A stretch of 64,000 nt of DNA from Parascedosporium putredinis. Its lineage: Eukaryota > Ascomycota > Sordariomycetes > Microascales > Microascaceae. The notes under the pieces are model-generated. The model was not told where the DNA came from, ran no database searches, and saw only the letters and a list, made by a program, of their open reading frames with translations. Shown here piece by piece: positions 36,635-48,417 of this stretch. The first letter of the stretch is position 1. Each line of letters begins with the position of its first letter. The stretch is from the NCBI GenBank assembly GCA_949357655.1, contig CASHTG010000008.1:496001-560000 (forward strand). Reading direction: 5' to 3'. The position numbers were made by a program, and so were the translations under genes.

Positions 36635-37110
36635 ATGTCTCCCGCTGATACCTGCTGCCGAAAGGGTGAGGGCTCTTGCGTCTGTGGTATGCTTCCTCTT
36701 CGTCACCTCCAATTCGTACTTTCTAGGAGATCCCCGCTAACTGATGTGATTCTGCAGCGGAGCAAGCCACCTGCTCGTGCGGAAAGCAATCCGCCCTTCA
36801 CTGCACCTGCGACAAGGCCCCTGCTGAGAACAGCATCACCGGACCTAGCTGTTCCTGCGGCGCTCGCCCTGTAGGCAAATGTACCTGCGCCAATGCCGCC
36901 TCGGAGAACCAGAAGCCCGCTGGCTCAACCTGCAGCTGCGGTGCTAGGCCTGCTGGTAAGAAATCTCTACCTCCCGGCTTTTAAAGCTTTTTTCATTGTT
37001 TTTGGTTCTCCATGTTGTAGGTTTCAGAGTACTAATCTGCCTCTTTCTTATCAGGCTCTTGCACTTGCCACAACACCGCCAACGAAATCGACTTCACGAC
37101 CAAGAAATAA
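36635..37110 (+). CDS. Cys-rich metallothionein-like protein (DUF7871 type)
   Basis: Three exons (36635-36686, 36758-36955, 37055-37110) with clean splice sites encode 101 residues in an unbroken frame. Cysteines occur as C-C, C-x-C and C-x(n)-C throughout: DTCCRKGEGSCVC, ATCSCGKQSALHCTCDK, SCSCGARPVGKCTCAN, TCSCGARPAGSCTCHN, ending EIDFTTKK. The CSCGARP-GxCTC unit is repeated. It resembles a small protein conserved across Pezizomycotina and annotated with a DUF7871 or metallothionein-like label. Metal (copper or zinc) chelation in the cytosol is likely but inferred from cysteine density. No signal peptide is seen. Confidence 0.85.
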
Positions 37111-37811
37111 GCAAGTTGCATTAAAGACCCTCGGGATAAGAGGGCCCTTTTCTTCGTCAGGACAACTTATGGGTATGCATCGGGATTAGGCGTTAGGTGG
37201 GCTTAGGAATGATCATAGTGCAGGAATACGCACTAGAATAGGTGTTATTGTGTGCTCATGGCTTTATTTGAACCCAGTGAGCTTCGTATGAGTGTTGTAG
37301 ATACCAATACAAACCAACTTTAATAACCCAGAAACCAAACAAAGCATGTAACGCGCAAGTCAGAGACATCGGGAGTATTGTGGTGAGGAATAGTACATGT
37401 GTGACAACCTCAAACTGCTTGCCACATACATTGGCAGCGGCAAGCTCTAGTTGGGTAGAACGAACCAGATGTAGGCCCAAAAATCTCATCACAATCTTAA
37501 ACACTGAGCAAGCGTGAACACGAACAAGGTCTATAAACGCTCCCGGACATGATGAACCTATTAGTACAGGAAACCCAAACTCTCATAAACGTCTGTAAAT
37601 GAATTTTTAAGACTCGGCACCGTATCTCACTCTTCGGACGCAGCAAAACGTCCCAATTTGTACTGTTTCCATTGTAAATACCCGTCACACCCACTCCTGA
37701 TGATGTGAACTCGAGAAGAAGGACTTCTCGTGACTCCTTTTGAATGTCCCAAATACCGCAAGCGTCGCAAGCCGACACTACCAATCTCTCCGTGTTGCTT
37801 GTTCAGCTACC
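37111..37811. other. Intergenic, convergent 3' ends
   Basis: About 700 bases between the stop codons of the Cys-rich gene and Yip1. Minus-strand ORFs at 37256-37504 and 37497-37784 are short and unrecognised. Confidence 0.5.
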
Positions 37812-38775
37812 CTATAGCGCTGGAAACGAGCTGCTGCCTCTGCTGCTGAACACTCCCATAATGCCGAATCCAGCGTAGAAGAGGGCGAGAGGGTAGGCGA
37901 CAAGGGCGCGCATACCGCGCATCCTACCGACGGCGCAGAACATGCCACTCGAGCTAGCGGTGCACCAGAGGATGGCCAAGCTGGTGATTATGATGCCAAA
38001 GGGGGTATCCATGGGCATGACGATGCCAACGAGGGAGGTGGCGACGAGGGGAAGAAGACAGTAGCCGAGAACACTGGCGCTGCGGGCAAAGGTGAGCGAG
38101 GAGGCGTTCTTGGGCCCGCCAGGACCTGGCTGTTGACCGCCATGGTAGCCCGGTCCTCCACCGTACTGGGGTTCGGCGTTAGAGTCGGGAGGGGTCATGA
38201 GGGAGAGAATGGCGTGGAGGGATGTGGAGCCGAGGAGGGCAAGGCCGTAGATGTAGCCAAAGTGCACCTTGCCGGAGAAGAGGAGGAAAGTCCCAAAGAG
38301 GAGGAAGAAGAGGACGGGGCCGGCAAGGTCGGAGTCATCCATGAGATTCTGGTCGATGCGACCGAGGGGATTGAGTACGGCTAGCGTCTGTGAGGTAAGT
38401 AGAAGAACGAGTTAGCCCTCATCCCATTCCCACAATGTAGATACCGCCACACAACAGGTCACTATTCTTGGTCAAGCATACCTTGGCTTGGATATGACCA
38501 AAGTTCACACCGAGTTCTTCCATTAGGGGTTCTCCGTCGTATCCCTCCGTCGAAAAGGCCGCGAGCCATCCTGTCCTCAGACCTCCTTGCTCGCCCATAC
38601 GGCCCGATACACCGCCACCGTACGCGGGTGCTGGGGGTGCACCGTATCCGCCATAGCCTTGAGGCGGAGGAGGGGCAGCATCGGGGCCTGCCGAGGAGTA
38701 GGAGGAGGGGAAGAACTGGAGGTTGTTGGCCGAGGGTTGGCCGTAGTTTTGCTGGGATTGATAGTAGTTCGACAT
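37812..38775 (-). CDS. YIP1: Yip1-family Golgi membrane protein
   Basis: Two exons (38775-38482 and 38387-37812) encode 289 residues with no frame break. The cytosolic N-terminus starts MSNYYQSQQNYGQPSANN and is Tyr/Gly/Pro/Gln rich. The Yip1 signature follows (EPLMEELGVNFGHIQAK joined to TLAVLNPLGRIDQNLMDDSD), then about five hydrophobic helices (DLAGPVLFFLLFGTFLLFSG, SVLGYCLLPLVATSLVGIV, IIITSLAILWCTASSSGMFC and others). Yip1 proteins bind Rab GTPases and support ER-to-Golgi vesicle formation. The gene is divergent from the Pam16 gene, with about 700 bases of shared upstream DNA. Confidence 0.92.
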
Positions 38776-39476
38776 CGTCGCTGTCGTATGGAGAGGGAGG
38801 AGGGGGGACTTTGAGGCAGAGCTCTCGATGGTTTGGCGGGGAGGCCAGGCGCGAAGGAAACAAGAAAACGAGGGTATCAAGGAGAACGCGGCAGAAGATA
38901 TAGACCAATAATTAAAAGTGTGTCTGCGGCGGCGCGCAGCATAAAAGTGCCTGGCGGGAATCCGAAACCAGATGCCTGATGATAATACGCTGTTCGAGAA
39001 AGATTGACGTCGCCAGTCTCAAGGCAAGCTGTCTGAAAGGAGGCAGAAGCGAATGTGATGGTCGATTAGGTAATCTATTCTCAGCTGTGTGAGAAGGTGC
39101 CTGTGCCACGTTGCAACCAGCACGAGCTCGTGGCGCTACCATGAAAGGGCCAAATGTGGCTTGATTTTCGGAAAATATTCGGCGTTGTCCCCTGCCGTCT
39201 TTTTCTTTCTTTTTCTTTTCCCCTTGGCTTGGGCAGACGAAAACGGAAAGGGTAAAAAAATTCGCGTTCGGAGGTTTTCGCAGCGTTCATCCGACAAAAT
39301 CGGACTTCTCTCTCTTTCCATTGATGGATCCCTTCCAAGCGTGTCCTTGACGCTCAAATCCACACTCACCCTCTACGCCCCCTCGCTCGCCTACTTCTCA
39401 CGAGGGAATCGCTTGAAATCTCACCGAGTCCAGCTCCCTCGCCTCCTTTCATTTTTCCCCCAGCCAACCTGTGACA
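38776..39476. promoter_or_regulatory. Shared upstream region of divergent Yip1 and Pam16 genes
   Basis: About 700 bases separate the two ATG codons, so both promoters must lie here. CT-rich tracts are present on the plus strand at about 39195-39225 and 39305-39465, the latter ending next to the Pam16 start. No specific binding site could be named. Confidence 0.5.
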
Positions 39477-40023
39477 ATGGTAAGTTGCCGAATATGGCGC
39501 CACGCTGTGCCACCACGCCCATCCCAAGATTTTCGATCGCATTTCGCAGCCAAGGAGGGAATCATCGCCAACTAACAGGCATCCGCCCCCGCTTTATAGG
39601 CCCACCGACTCGTAACCCAGGTCGTCATTATCGGCAGCCGTATCATCGGCCGGTCGTTCGCGGCGGCCTACAAGCAGGCGCAGGCCTCGTCGCAGTACGC
39701 GCGCGCGCAAGCCAAACTCAACCCCGACGGTGCCGGCGCGGGCCGAGGGGCCTCCTCGGCGCGGGCATGACGCTCGAAGAGGCGTGCAAGATTCTCAACG
39801 TGAAGCCGCCCAAGGGCGGCCAGGCCAACGCTGAGGAGGTCATCGAGCGGTACAAGAGGCTGTTCGATGCCAATGACCCGCAAAGGGTGGCTCCTTCTAC
39901 TTGCAGAGCAAGGTTGTCAGGGCGAAGGAGAGGCTAGATAGGGAGCTCGGCCCGATACGCGAGAAGCTAGAACAGGACGCTGAGGTCAAGGAAGGCTTCA
40001 AGCCCAAGATTTACAAGGACTAA
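39477..40023 (+). CDS. PAM16: Mitochondrial import motor subunit Pam16/Tim16
   Basis: The first coding exon is only the start codon (39477-39479), directly followed by GTAAGT. Exon 2 runs 39600-40023. The product is about 142 residues: AHRLVTQVVIIGSRIIGRSF (hydrophobic membrane-associated N-terminus), SFAAAYKQAQASSQYARAQA, then the degenerate J-like domain MTLEEACKILNVKPPKGG and VIERYKRLFDANDPQ, GGSFYLQSKVVRAKERLDRE. The HPD of true J-domains is absent, as expected for Pam16, which holds Pam18 and restrains Hsp70 stimulation at the TIM23 motor. Two one-base losses are inferred: a G in 39763-39765 (restoring ARGMTLEEA) and an A in 39882-39884 (restoring DPQKGGSFYL). Confidence 0.92.
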
Positions 40024-42202
40024 GCATTCGAAGAGTAACTCGCTCGAACGACAACGGTATGGCGGGGATGATATGCCACGAACAGTTTCGAATCATCTCT
40101 CGGAACATCTCGCCTCAACGACTGCTATAGCAACTCAGCTATGCGCGACGCCATCACCACGATGTCCCACAACAAAATCTATTGATACGATACAGACGAA
40201 GACGATGGGGATGAAAGGGCTGGTTGTATCTTCTTAAGAATCGACAAGGAGATGCAGTCAGGGACGGACTTGGGAGAGCCGACAGCCCTACACTTGGTTG
40301 CTCATACGAGCGGGAGTGGTGGGCTTGGGTTCGACCCATGTGTAGTATAAATCTTCACTGACATGTCGCATTGCGAAGGCGTTATTTTTGGTGGAAAACA
40401 CAGGCACCATGGCGAGAAGCCTGCTTTGGAACTAGACTATAAAGAAGGGGTCGCTAATACAGTGTATATTTATCTTTCCACAAACACATTTTAGGCCAAT
40501 CTTTTGGGGCCATTGCTCTGTGAAACAAGTCGGCCTCGGTGACTTGAAGAAGCCGGCCACTGCCTCGGTGCCACCGGGTAGCGTGGATATCATCCCGTAT
40601 TCTGGGAACGCCGTCTCTTCCTTCGCCTGTCTACTTAAGATGTTATAGAATAGAGACCTGAAGCCATGCCATTCCCGGTATGCTCATCGACGAGACGATA
40701 GTTTATGCTTCATTGAATCTCTGTTAACCCGGTCGTGTGAGAGCCATTCTTCACTCGTGCCTCATACTTCGGAGCCACCGAGATGGCGGTTCCGCATAGT
40801 TAGAGAACCTCTGGATATGGGGTGTGCCTCACTCGTGTTATTATCGCTCCTTGAGGACATTGGTGGACGTCCTGCTCTTCCTTCCTTGAAGCCTACCTGC
40901 ACAGCGATCTTAGAATAAGTATACTTCAGGTGACAGCACTCGAGGAACGCCGGGGATCCAAGTCTTATTTCCCTCCCATTCCGGTTCTCCGTTCTCTATA
41001 GCATGGGAAAACGTGCATCGGAGATGGGAGGTCGCCGAGGCCCGGTCCGTTGTTTTCGTGACAACGAGCAGGCTCCGATGTATGCTCCCTCCACAATACC
41101 ACCGTCAACTATGTTCTCGTTATAATACTAATCACGGCCTATGGCTTCTCCATCTCCGCATGAGAAAAACAAAACAAGGACCATTCCTCACTCGCCGACC
41201 CACCATGATCACCGTCGATCAATCCGCGCCACCCAAAGTCAGCCACCGCGTGCCCTGCCCACGAGATGGGAACGCATGAGACCGGGTTGTTCTGAACTTG
41301 CAGTCCCGATGGCGCAGCGAGCTGGGACTTTTTGTTTCGTCCTATGAATGCAGCCCACTCTGGCTTTTCCCTTGTGCGCTGGTTGCCAAGGTGGAAAGCT
41401 CGGCCCTGCGTGTTTCCGGTTGAGTTATCATTGACCTTCTCGAAGACTGTTCCCTATCCGTGAGCGCGCTTGGCGCAGGTCACCCATGAGCTATAGTCGC
41501 CTTGATCAAACGTTGGATTTCTGTTGTCCCTCCGTACATGTATTTTCAGAGATATGCCTGTATCACGCGTCGAGGAGTGCATCACAAACACTTCGTAGGT
41601 TGCAAAATGGAACAAGAGTGGTAGAATCGAAAAAGAATGTTCGAACATATTAAGATGGGTATCTATTAATTACACACATTGGTGAACCGTCTTCGCGGTT
41701 TCCGACATTAACGTCTAGCATCTAGCTAGGATCCTCACTGAGGATCATGATGGTTGAATCAAGCCCAGGGTGTTTCCCTCAAGAAACACCAAGCCGCCAG
41801 TGCCGCTAGTAAAACGTAGGGTTGCGGGCGGCCAGAAATGATATTCTAGACACGCGCGCAAACCCTTTGAGAACCCATAAACGTTTCCCTTGTCTAAAGT
41901 TGACTCCCAGTAACCCTCGTATAACGTTGGTCCTCCAAGAAAAAGAATTGGAGGACACTCTCTATGTATGTTAAGTGCTGTATGCCGAACAGAAGAAATG
42001 TGTAAAAAGAAGGAGGAAGAAGAAGAAGAAGAAGAAGAAGAAAAGAAGCTTGAGCTCAGCAACGAGTGTGATGAAGTGAAGTGATAGAAATAGAACAAGG
42101 TTGCTTCCAGATAGATCGCTGACCTCTGCCCATTAGGTATGGTAGGCAGAAAGAGGATGGAGGTAGAGAGATAAATTGGAGATCAGCCCTATGATTGGAA
42201 TT
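40024..42202. other. Intergenic region of about 2.2 kb with a (GAA)n microsatellite
   Basis: Nothing gene-like was recognised. It contains the 3' flanks of Pam16 and of the Cys-rich membrane protein gene and the GAA repeat at 42014-42043. Confidence 0.5.
42014..42043 (+). repeat. (GAA)n microsatellite
   Basis: About nine AGA/GAA units in a row, followed by AAGAAG. It lies about 160-190 bases beyond the stop codon of the adjacent minus-strand gene, so it could be in that gene's 3' UTR as poly(TTC). Confidence 0.85.
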
Positions 42203-44288
42203 TTAGATCGGCTTCCAAGGTGACAGGGCTCTTCCAACGCTAAGGAAGTCGCTGCCACCAACGCCAGAACCACCAGCGCCACGGTCTCTGCCGTTATCCC
42301 TGCGCGTAGGATCGTATGGCTTCGGGAATGTCGGAGTCCAGTTATCTGCAGGAGAACCGGGACCGGCTCTGCTACCGTCATCGCTCGCTAGGCTCCAAGC
42401 TTTGGGGTCCTGCGGCGACGTCGACCCGCTCTCCTCGACGAAGAAGCTATACGTCTGTCCATTATAACCAGGAGGCCTGGGGAACTGCGCCCTTCGCGAG
42501 CCTTGCGCCAAGGCAGCAGCCGCAGAAGAAGCGCCCGACGTGGCGCGCGAGCCCTTGCCAGACCCAGAAGGAGCAAAGAGTCCAGAGCTTTGAGTGCGGC
42601 GCTTGGGGGCCGGGCGAATGACGATGCGCACGTCGCCCTCTCCAGGGCCCGTGCTCGACGTGCCATCGCTGCCGAGAGCCCCCGCGGCCATGACGGCGGG
42701 AGCAGGCTTAATCAGCCTGTTCTCGGTGGCGTTGGAGAGGATGCTGGCCGCGCCGACGGGGATGGAGCGGGATCCCGAAGAAATCATTTCCTGCTGCTGG
42801 CGAGACATGTCGAGGGCTTCCTTCTTCTTGATGAGGCGGTAGATGAGGAACCCGGCGAGGATGAGGAAGAAGAGGCCAAAGATGATGCCGAGCGCGATGC
42901 CCGCGATATCGTCCGAGGTGAGATTGGAGCCTGGAACGGGGCGGACGGGCCCCGTAGGTGAAGGGTTCATGTTGGTGGGCATCATGGATTGAGGGTTTCC
43001 GGGGGCAAGATGCCGGTGACGCCGGGAGGCAGCTGCGTGCCCGTGGGAACGTTGGTGGGGTTCTGTCCCGCTCCGGGGGTAGGAGGGAGCTGCCGTCCGG
43101 CAGGCCCGAGGAAAGGTTGGGCGGGTTCGCGGGGATGAGGCCCTCGTTGCCCGTCGGGGGATGAAGCCGCCGGGGAGGAGCCCACCGGTGAATTCGGGCC
43201 GCGGCGCCACGGTCGTGGTGGTGAAGACCGTGGCGGTGGCGCTGGGAGCCAAGGTTTGCGTCACGAAGACGGTGTTGAAGAGGGCCGAGGTGACGGTTAC
43301 GACACCGGTGATGGTCGCGACCAGCTCCACGGTCGTGGTCAGGGTGACGGCCGCCACGGCATCCGCGTTGAAGCCCACTTCGCTCAGGGGCTGGGACGCG
43401 GCCGGGAGCGTTGTGGCGAGGTTGAGCGCGCCCGCGTCGTCGGTGACGGTGGGTTGCGGGGCGGCTGCCGTCGCGGGGGTGCCGTTTGGGGCGGCGCGGC
43501 GGCGGCGGCGTCTTGTCGTCGGACCTGGCTTCTCGCGACGGCTCCGGAGGTGATTGTCACGGTGAGCGTCTGGGTGCGTAGCGCGGGGTCCTGGAAAGTG
43601 AGGGTCTGGAAGACGGTGACGGGGACGACTGTCGTTGATGTGACGGAGCCGACTGTCACCGTCCTTCGAAGTGTTGTGGTGACGATCACCGTGGGAGCGG
43701 CTCCGACTTCAGCGGCAACGCTACATATGAATGTCAGCAAATTTGGCGGAACAAGAAAAGGATATTTTCAAGAAAACGAGAAAAAGACCGCGAGCACTGT
43801 CGCTCATATGGCCCAAAGGTAGGAGATAGTGAAGAAACTTACCCGACTTCCGTGCAGTCCGCACCAACACAACTCGCCGCCATCTCTGCCGCTCTTTGCT
43901 CGGTGGGACAACACGCTCCGGTGCCATCCTCCGCCATACAGCAGGCAAACCCCTCCCCGCAGCACTGAAAAGACCCGGCTCCATCCGGGCACACCAGAGA
44001 ATCCGTGCACGCTGAGGCAGTTCCGTTTTGCCGAGCCGCGAGCCTGGTTGCCATCCTGCCGGGTTCCGCCCTCGTCCTCCTGCGCCTCCAGGTCGGTAGC
44101 ATCTTGGATCGGATTCCGTCCTCGGCGTCCCGCGGGCCGGTGGGGTAGCGGCCATCTCGAAGGCCTGAGGTGAGCTGAGACTGTGATGAAGACGGAGCGC
44201 GAGGTTGCGCTGGTAGTTGGTGTGACGGTGTGCCGGCTAGCGCGAGAGTGCACCATAACAGGGCATATAGACCCTGTGATATCAACAT
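42203..44288 (-). CDS. Single-pass membrane protein with Cys-rich and Ser/Thr/Val-rich ectodomain
   Basis: Exons 44288-43843 and 43720-42203 give about 655 residues after correction. A signal peptide (MLISQGLYALLWCTLALAG) is followed by a Cys-rich module (TDSLVCPDGAGSFQCC, GEGFACCMAEDGTGACC, SCVGADC), then a long Thr/Val-rich stretch with TVIVTTTLRRTVTVGSV and VTLTTTVELVATITGVVTV, a Pro/Gly/Asn-rich stalk, one transmembrane helix (IAGIALGIIFGLFFLILAGF) and a basic cytosolic tail (LIYRLIKKKEALDMSRQQQE). The layout resembles fungal wall-stress sensor-like or mucin-like surface proteins; I do not recognise a named family. Four one-base losses in G runs on the plus strand are inferred: 43488-43491, 43156-43160, 43075-43079 and 43001-43005. 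The segment between the signal peptide and the Cys module reads equally well in several frames and is least certain. Confidence 0.7.
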
Positions 44289-46577
44289 TATAACACTGTT
44301 CTCATTCTGGCTGGTTGGAAGCCCCGGGTTGTTCCTCGTTTAGATGAAGGAAGAAAGCGAAAGAAACTTGTTCTTGGTGGTGGTCGAAACCCTGAACAGA
44401 AGAGCGAGAGAGTTGGAGAAGAAAAGAAAGAGAGGAGAACCCGATGATAGAACGAAGGTTTCGGGTAAAGGATGGTAGGTTGATTACAAAAGAATGTAGT
44501 AGAAAGAAAAAGTAGGAAGAAGCGAATGCAGCAACGCTTTAGGAAAAAGAGAAGATGGAAGCTGTTGGCTGCTTAGAAGGAGCGGATGCAACAATATGGC
44601 GATTGCCTGGCCATGTGGGGAAGAAGGGAAGAAAAGAGAGGGGAGGGACGAGATGATAAGACGAGGCGGGGGGATACAAGGGATGTAAAAGAGATCTTGG
44701 ATCATGAGATGGTCCGAGCCTAGGGTGGGAGGGCAGTGGGCAAACAAGCTTCTCTTGGTCGTTCGGGGAATTTGACCTGAGGGAGTGGTGACAATCTGCC
44801 CGGATGTCGAATGTTGCCCATAGCCGAACCACTTTAGAGAAGAATGGAGGCCAGGCGAGTGTAAGTGGAATAAGACATCCGGGACTCACCGAAAGTGATC
44901 TCTATGAAGGGGGAGGGGTGTAAAGCGACGGGGGAGGGATAAGGGTAGCACGGGTGCCCGGAGCGAATGATGCAAAGGGGAGTGAGGTGAGCAAGGCAGA
45001 GAGAGAGTGTGAGTGCGAGAGATCTTCACAAAGCGAGCAAGGCTCGGTACAAGGTGGCGTCACTTCCCCGGCGGCGGAGAGAAACATACGAGGGCCCGAC
45101 ACCAGGGCAAGGCGGGCGAGGTGAAAAGTTGGTACGCATCATCAGCGTCCCCTCCTCATCGTCATCAGCAGACGATGGGGAAGGATGAAAATAGGGTGGC
45201 AATGGGCCAAAAAGAAAAGAAAAGGTGGAGTGGCAGGGGGGATGATGGCCTATCATCCATGCTCCGGTAGCGTGGAAGGCCGGGCCAGGTACGCCCGTCA
45301 GGCAAAGACCATCATCCCTGCTGGCAACGACGAGGATCTCACGAGGGCTTGGCCAAAAAGAAGAAATGGGTAGTGTCGATTTCTGATTTCTATGGAACCA
45401 GTTTATTCCAGAACAGACGGGAACGTTCTGGAGGGGGTGCAAGTTTATGCATGCGTCTGGGGGTGGGGTGCGTGCGTGGTGTGAAGTCGGCTTGTACACA
45501 TCCTCATTGAGAATAAGACAGCACCGCATGGCCTGCCGGGGAAGGGGGAGGAGTGGCGGGAGTGAAAGGGTGTGGAGAGAGGATGGGATGATGGCGACAA
45601 GCGCGCGTGGCTCGCCGGTTTCTCAGACATGAACTTTGTAGGGCACTATTGGATGAACAGGGCCGGGGATAGGAGGCAAGAGGCGAACTAGGGGATGGAC
45701 GAGACGAGACGAAGACATGGGTCTTTAAGGCACACAAGTTGTGAACGACAAGAGAAGAAAAGAGTATGAGTTGAACAGACAAAGATTGCTTGCGTATAGT
45801 TCACCACACGCGCCGCACCAAATTGATTCTCCTCTAGCAGATGGACATGTCAGTGATTTGGAGAGGGGCCGCGGGTGGGAAATGTTTAAGCTAAGCGCTG
45901 TCAGAGACAGAGTGACCGCCCGGTCGCGGCTTGATTACGGAAACAGGTGGCCTTGGACCTGGATATTGGGAGTCTTGGATGGTCATAATGATGATACTAG
46001 GCGAACGGGTCGGAAATGCGGGTGGGAGTGAGGTAGGTAGAGAAGAGAAAAGACAAAGGGGGTGTGAAGAGGGAAAGGAAGGAAAACCCCCAACGCCTCG
46101 TAAGCCAGCGTGGACATGTCAAGGTCACCGGGGCAGCCACAAGGCGAAACAATGGACCTGCCTTGGGGATGCTCGCTGGTTTCCCTTTGGGCTTGGCGGC
46201 GTCGGTATCGCAGAGTGAATCGGCATATGACTGATCGGAGGGGTGGGTTCCATTCGTCTGTGCTTGCGTTGCAGCATGCCTAGCTTTCCCTCTCCAACGA
46301 GACCTCGGAAGATAAAGTTAGCTGCAGCAGATGAGACCCGATGCAACCAGCTTGTCTAGGGGAGTGCACAAGGCCAAAAGAGCCTCAGTCCATCAAAGTC
46401 GTCATGGCCGGGGAGAGCAGGGTGGACAGGACCTCGGAGCGAAAGCAAGGGGAGGTGAGAGGCTCGTCCATGGTGAGACGGCAATGCCGCACGTGCATGC
46501 ATTTCAAATCCTCGTCCTGATCCTCTTTGCCTCTTTTTAAGAAACAGCAGCAGATGTATCGAGAACCAAAGAGCCCT

Positions 46578-46618
46578 GCGGCTGCCTTGCCTTGCCTTGT
46601 CCTGCCCTGCCTTGCCTC
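46578..46618 (+). repeat. Degenerate TGCCT/TTGCC tandem repeat
   Basis: Roughly eight copies of a 5-base CCTTG/CCTTGC-like unit in succession (for example GCCTTGCCTTGCCTTG). It is intergenic. Confidence 0.75.
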
Positions 46619-48391
46619 GCTGCTATTTCTAGGATGGATGCTGGGGCTAGCGATGACGAGTGTCAATACATCGGCGTGAGTAAATTTAGCAGCCATCTTG
46701 TTTTTGCGGTGGCTGTTCGTGAGCATCCGGCTGATTCTTTCTCGTGTTTTTCCCTCTCGTGACGTTTTTTCCTCTTTTTTGCCCTGCTTTTTTCCCCTTC
46801 CATTCTTTTCATTTGATTTTCCCACGCTTAGCCGGCTGAGAACAATCATGCCTGGGCGGATTTTTCATGCGCCGATAAAAGGTGAGACCGGATCGAGGGT
46901 GGCGAGCAGGTGCAATGATGCGCAGGGGTAATGTGTGAGGTTGACGATCTCTTTTTCTGGGTGCTCGGCGTTCGGGGCACGGAGGCTCGCGGCTGCCGTG
47001 CGGATTCGTCCGGGTGGGCCCTGGCCAAGCAAAGTCAGCAAACATGAGCACTAACAATTATCAGTCAGCTTCCCTTGGTGGCTCTTTCCCTTACCCCGAT
47101 GGGACGTACTATTCGGAAAATAGTAATTGCGCCCCCTCCACCCCAGAAACCCCATCCGAACGCTCAGCGCTCGGCCTCGCTCCCCTCTCCACACTTTCTT
47201 TCTAGCGAGCCTACACGACACCACCGGATGTGCCCCCTTGCGCTGTCCGTGGTGTAGGTTCGGCGCCAACGTCTGAGCGCGCGGGACATGGGTCAGCTTC
47301 GTTCCACCCCTTGTCCTCCGGCTTCACCCCAGACATGCCCTGGTGCGGTGCAGGCACCTTCACCCTGACTTCCATTACAACCTTTGCCTGTTGTTTGCCT
47401 TTTGTTGTTCTTCCTCTCCAACATTTGGCCTCTATTATACTTTGCTTTCGTCTTAGTTTGTTCTGTCCATTGCTCGATGCTACCTGGAATTTCCTTCGGA
47501 GAAGGTCGATCGAGAACGAGATCGGCGTTCTACAACGCGCCATCGCCATCGCTAATACCACATTCTTGTGCGTCCGAGACGCCTCCATCACAAAATGCCG
47601 CCGCTGCTTCTTTGGTTCACCTTGTCTTTTGGGTCCCTTTGTCTCTTGGCTCTTTGTTTCAACGCAATGGTGACATTGCATCCGCTTTCTCCCTCGCCCT
47701 TCGTTTTATTATGTTTTCCTTTTCTGTGTTCTCTTCGACCTTTCCGGGTTGCCCCGTGAAGCCGTTTTCCCTGCCCATCCACGACAGTACCAGTCAATGG
47801 TCCCTCTAAGCTCGCTCACCTCTCCTAACCAAACCCTGGCCTCCTCCCCCACCCTTCCTCTCTCCCGCTTTTCTGCACGTCTCGGTGGTCTCGTCTTGCT
47901 TCAGAAATGGAAATCAGCGTGGATTCTCGTAAATGCCGGGTTAGCCCTTCCACCGTACCCGGGAAAGTGAGCTTCGTCTTTTTTCATCTTTCGTTCGTCT
48001 TTGCCCAAGATAAAGGACTTTGACGGGACGGGTGAGCAGTGATGTAAATCAAGACCAAAAAAGTCAAGGCCACTTTGGTCGGGCGCAAGATATGCGAGAA
48101 AGGCTCGCCGTTAGCGTCGTGTCGTGGTAGACAAAATAATACCCGGGAACCAAATCTCTCGAGGGAGTGGTGCCCGTTGCTCTCGTTTGCTGCGTGGATC
48201 ACCAGTGGCTGCAAAACGAAAGAAACACTGATGGCTTGCGAGAATACATGGAGTAGGAATCTTTAGTCTGCAGTCTGCACTGCGACTCAAAATCTCTTGG
48301 AATCACACCGATTGATGTAGGCTTGAGCCTCACTCACATCTAGTCTTTATTGACACGACTAGTCCTTATTGGGCGCTTCTCGACACACAGG

Positions 48392-48417
48392 CACACACAC
48401 ACACACACACACACACA
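48392..48417 (+). repeat. (CA)13 microsatellite
   Basis: Thirteen CA dinucleotides in a row, intergenic. A short ORF reads through it as a His-Thr repeat but is not supported as a gene. Confidence 0.9.

Noticed and set aside
40305..40330. GGGTTCGACCC B-box-like motif
   Set aside because: It only forms a small hairpin (TGGG-TTCGA-CCCA); no tRNA arms could be drawn around it.
46385..46849. 154-codon minus-strand ORF rich in Lys/Arg
   Set aside because: Composition follows the simple repeats and CT tracts beneath it; no recognisable motif.
48392..48417. Short regular repeat considered as CRISPR or telomere-like
   Set aside because: It is a plain CA dinucleotide run with no spacers, in a eukaryotic context; not telomeric TTAGGG.
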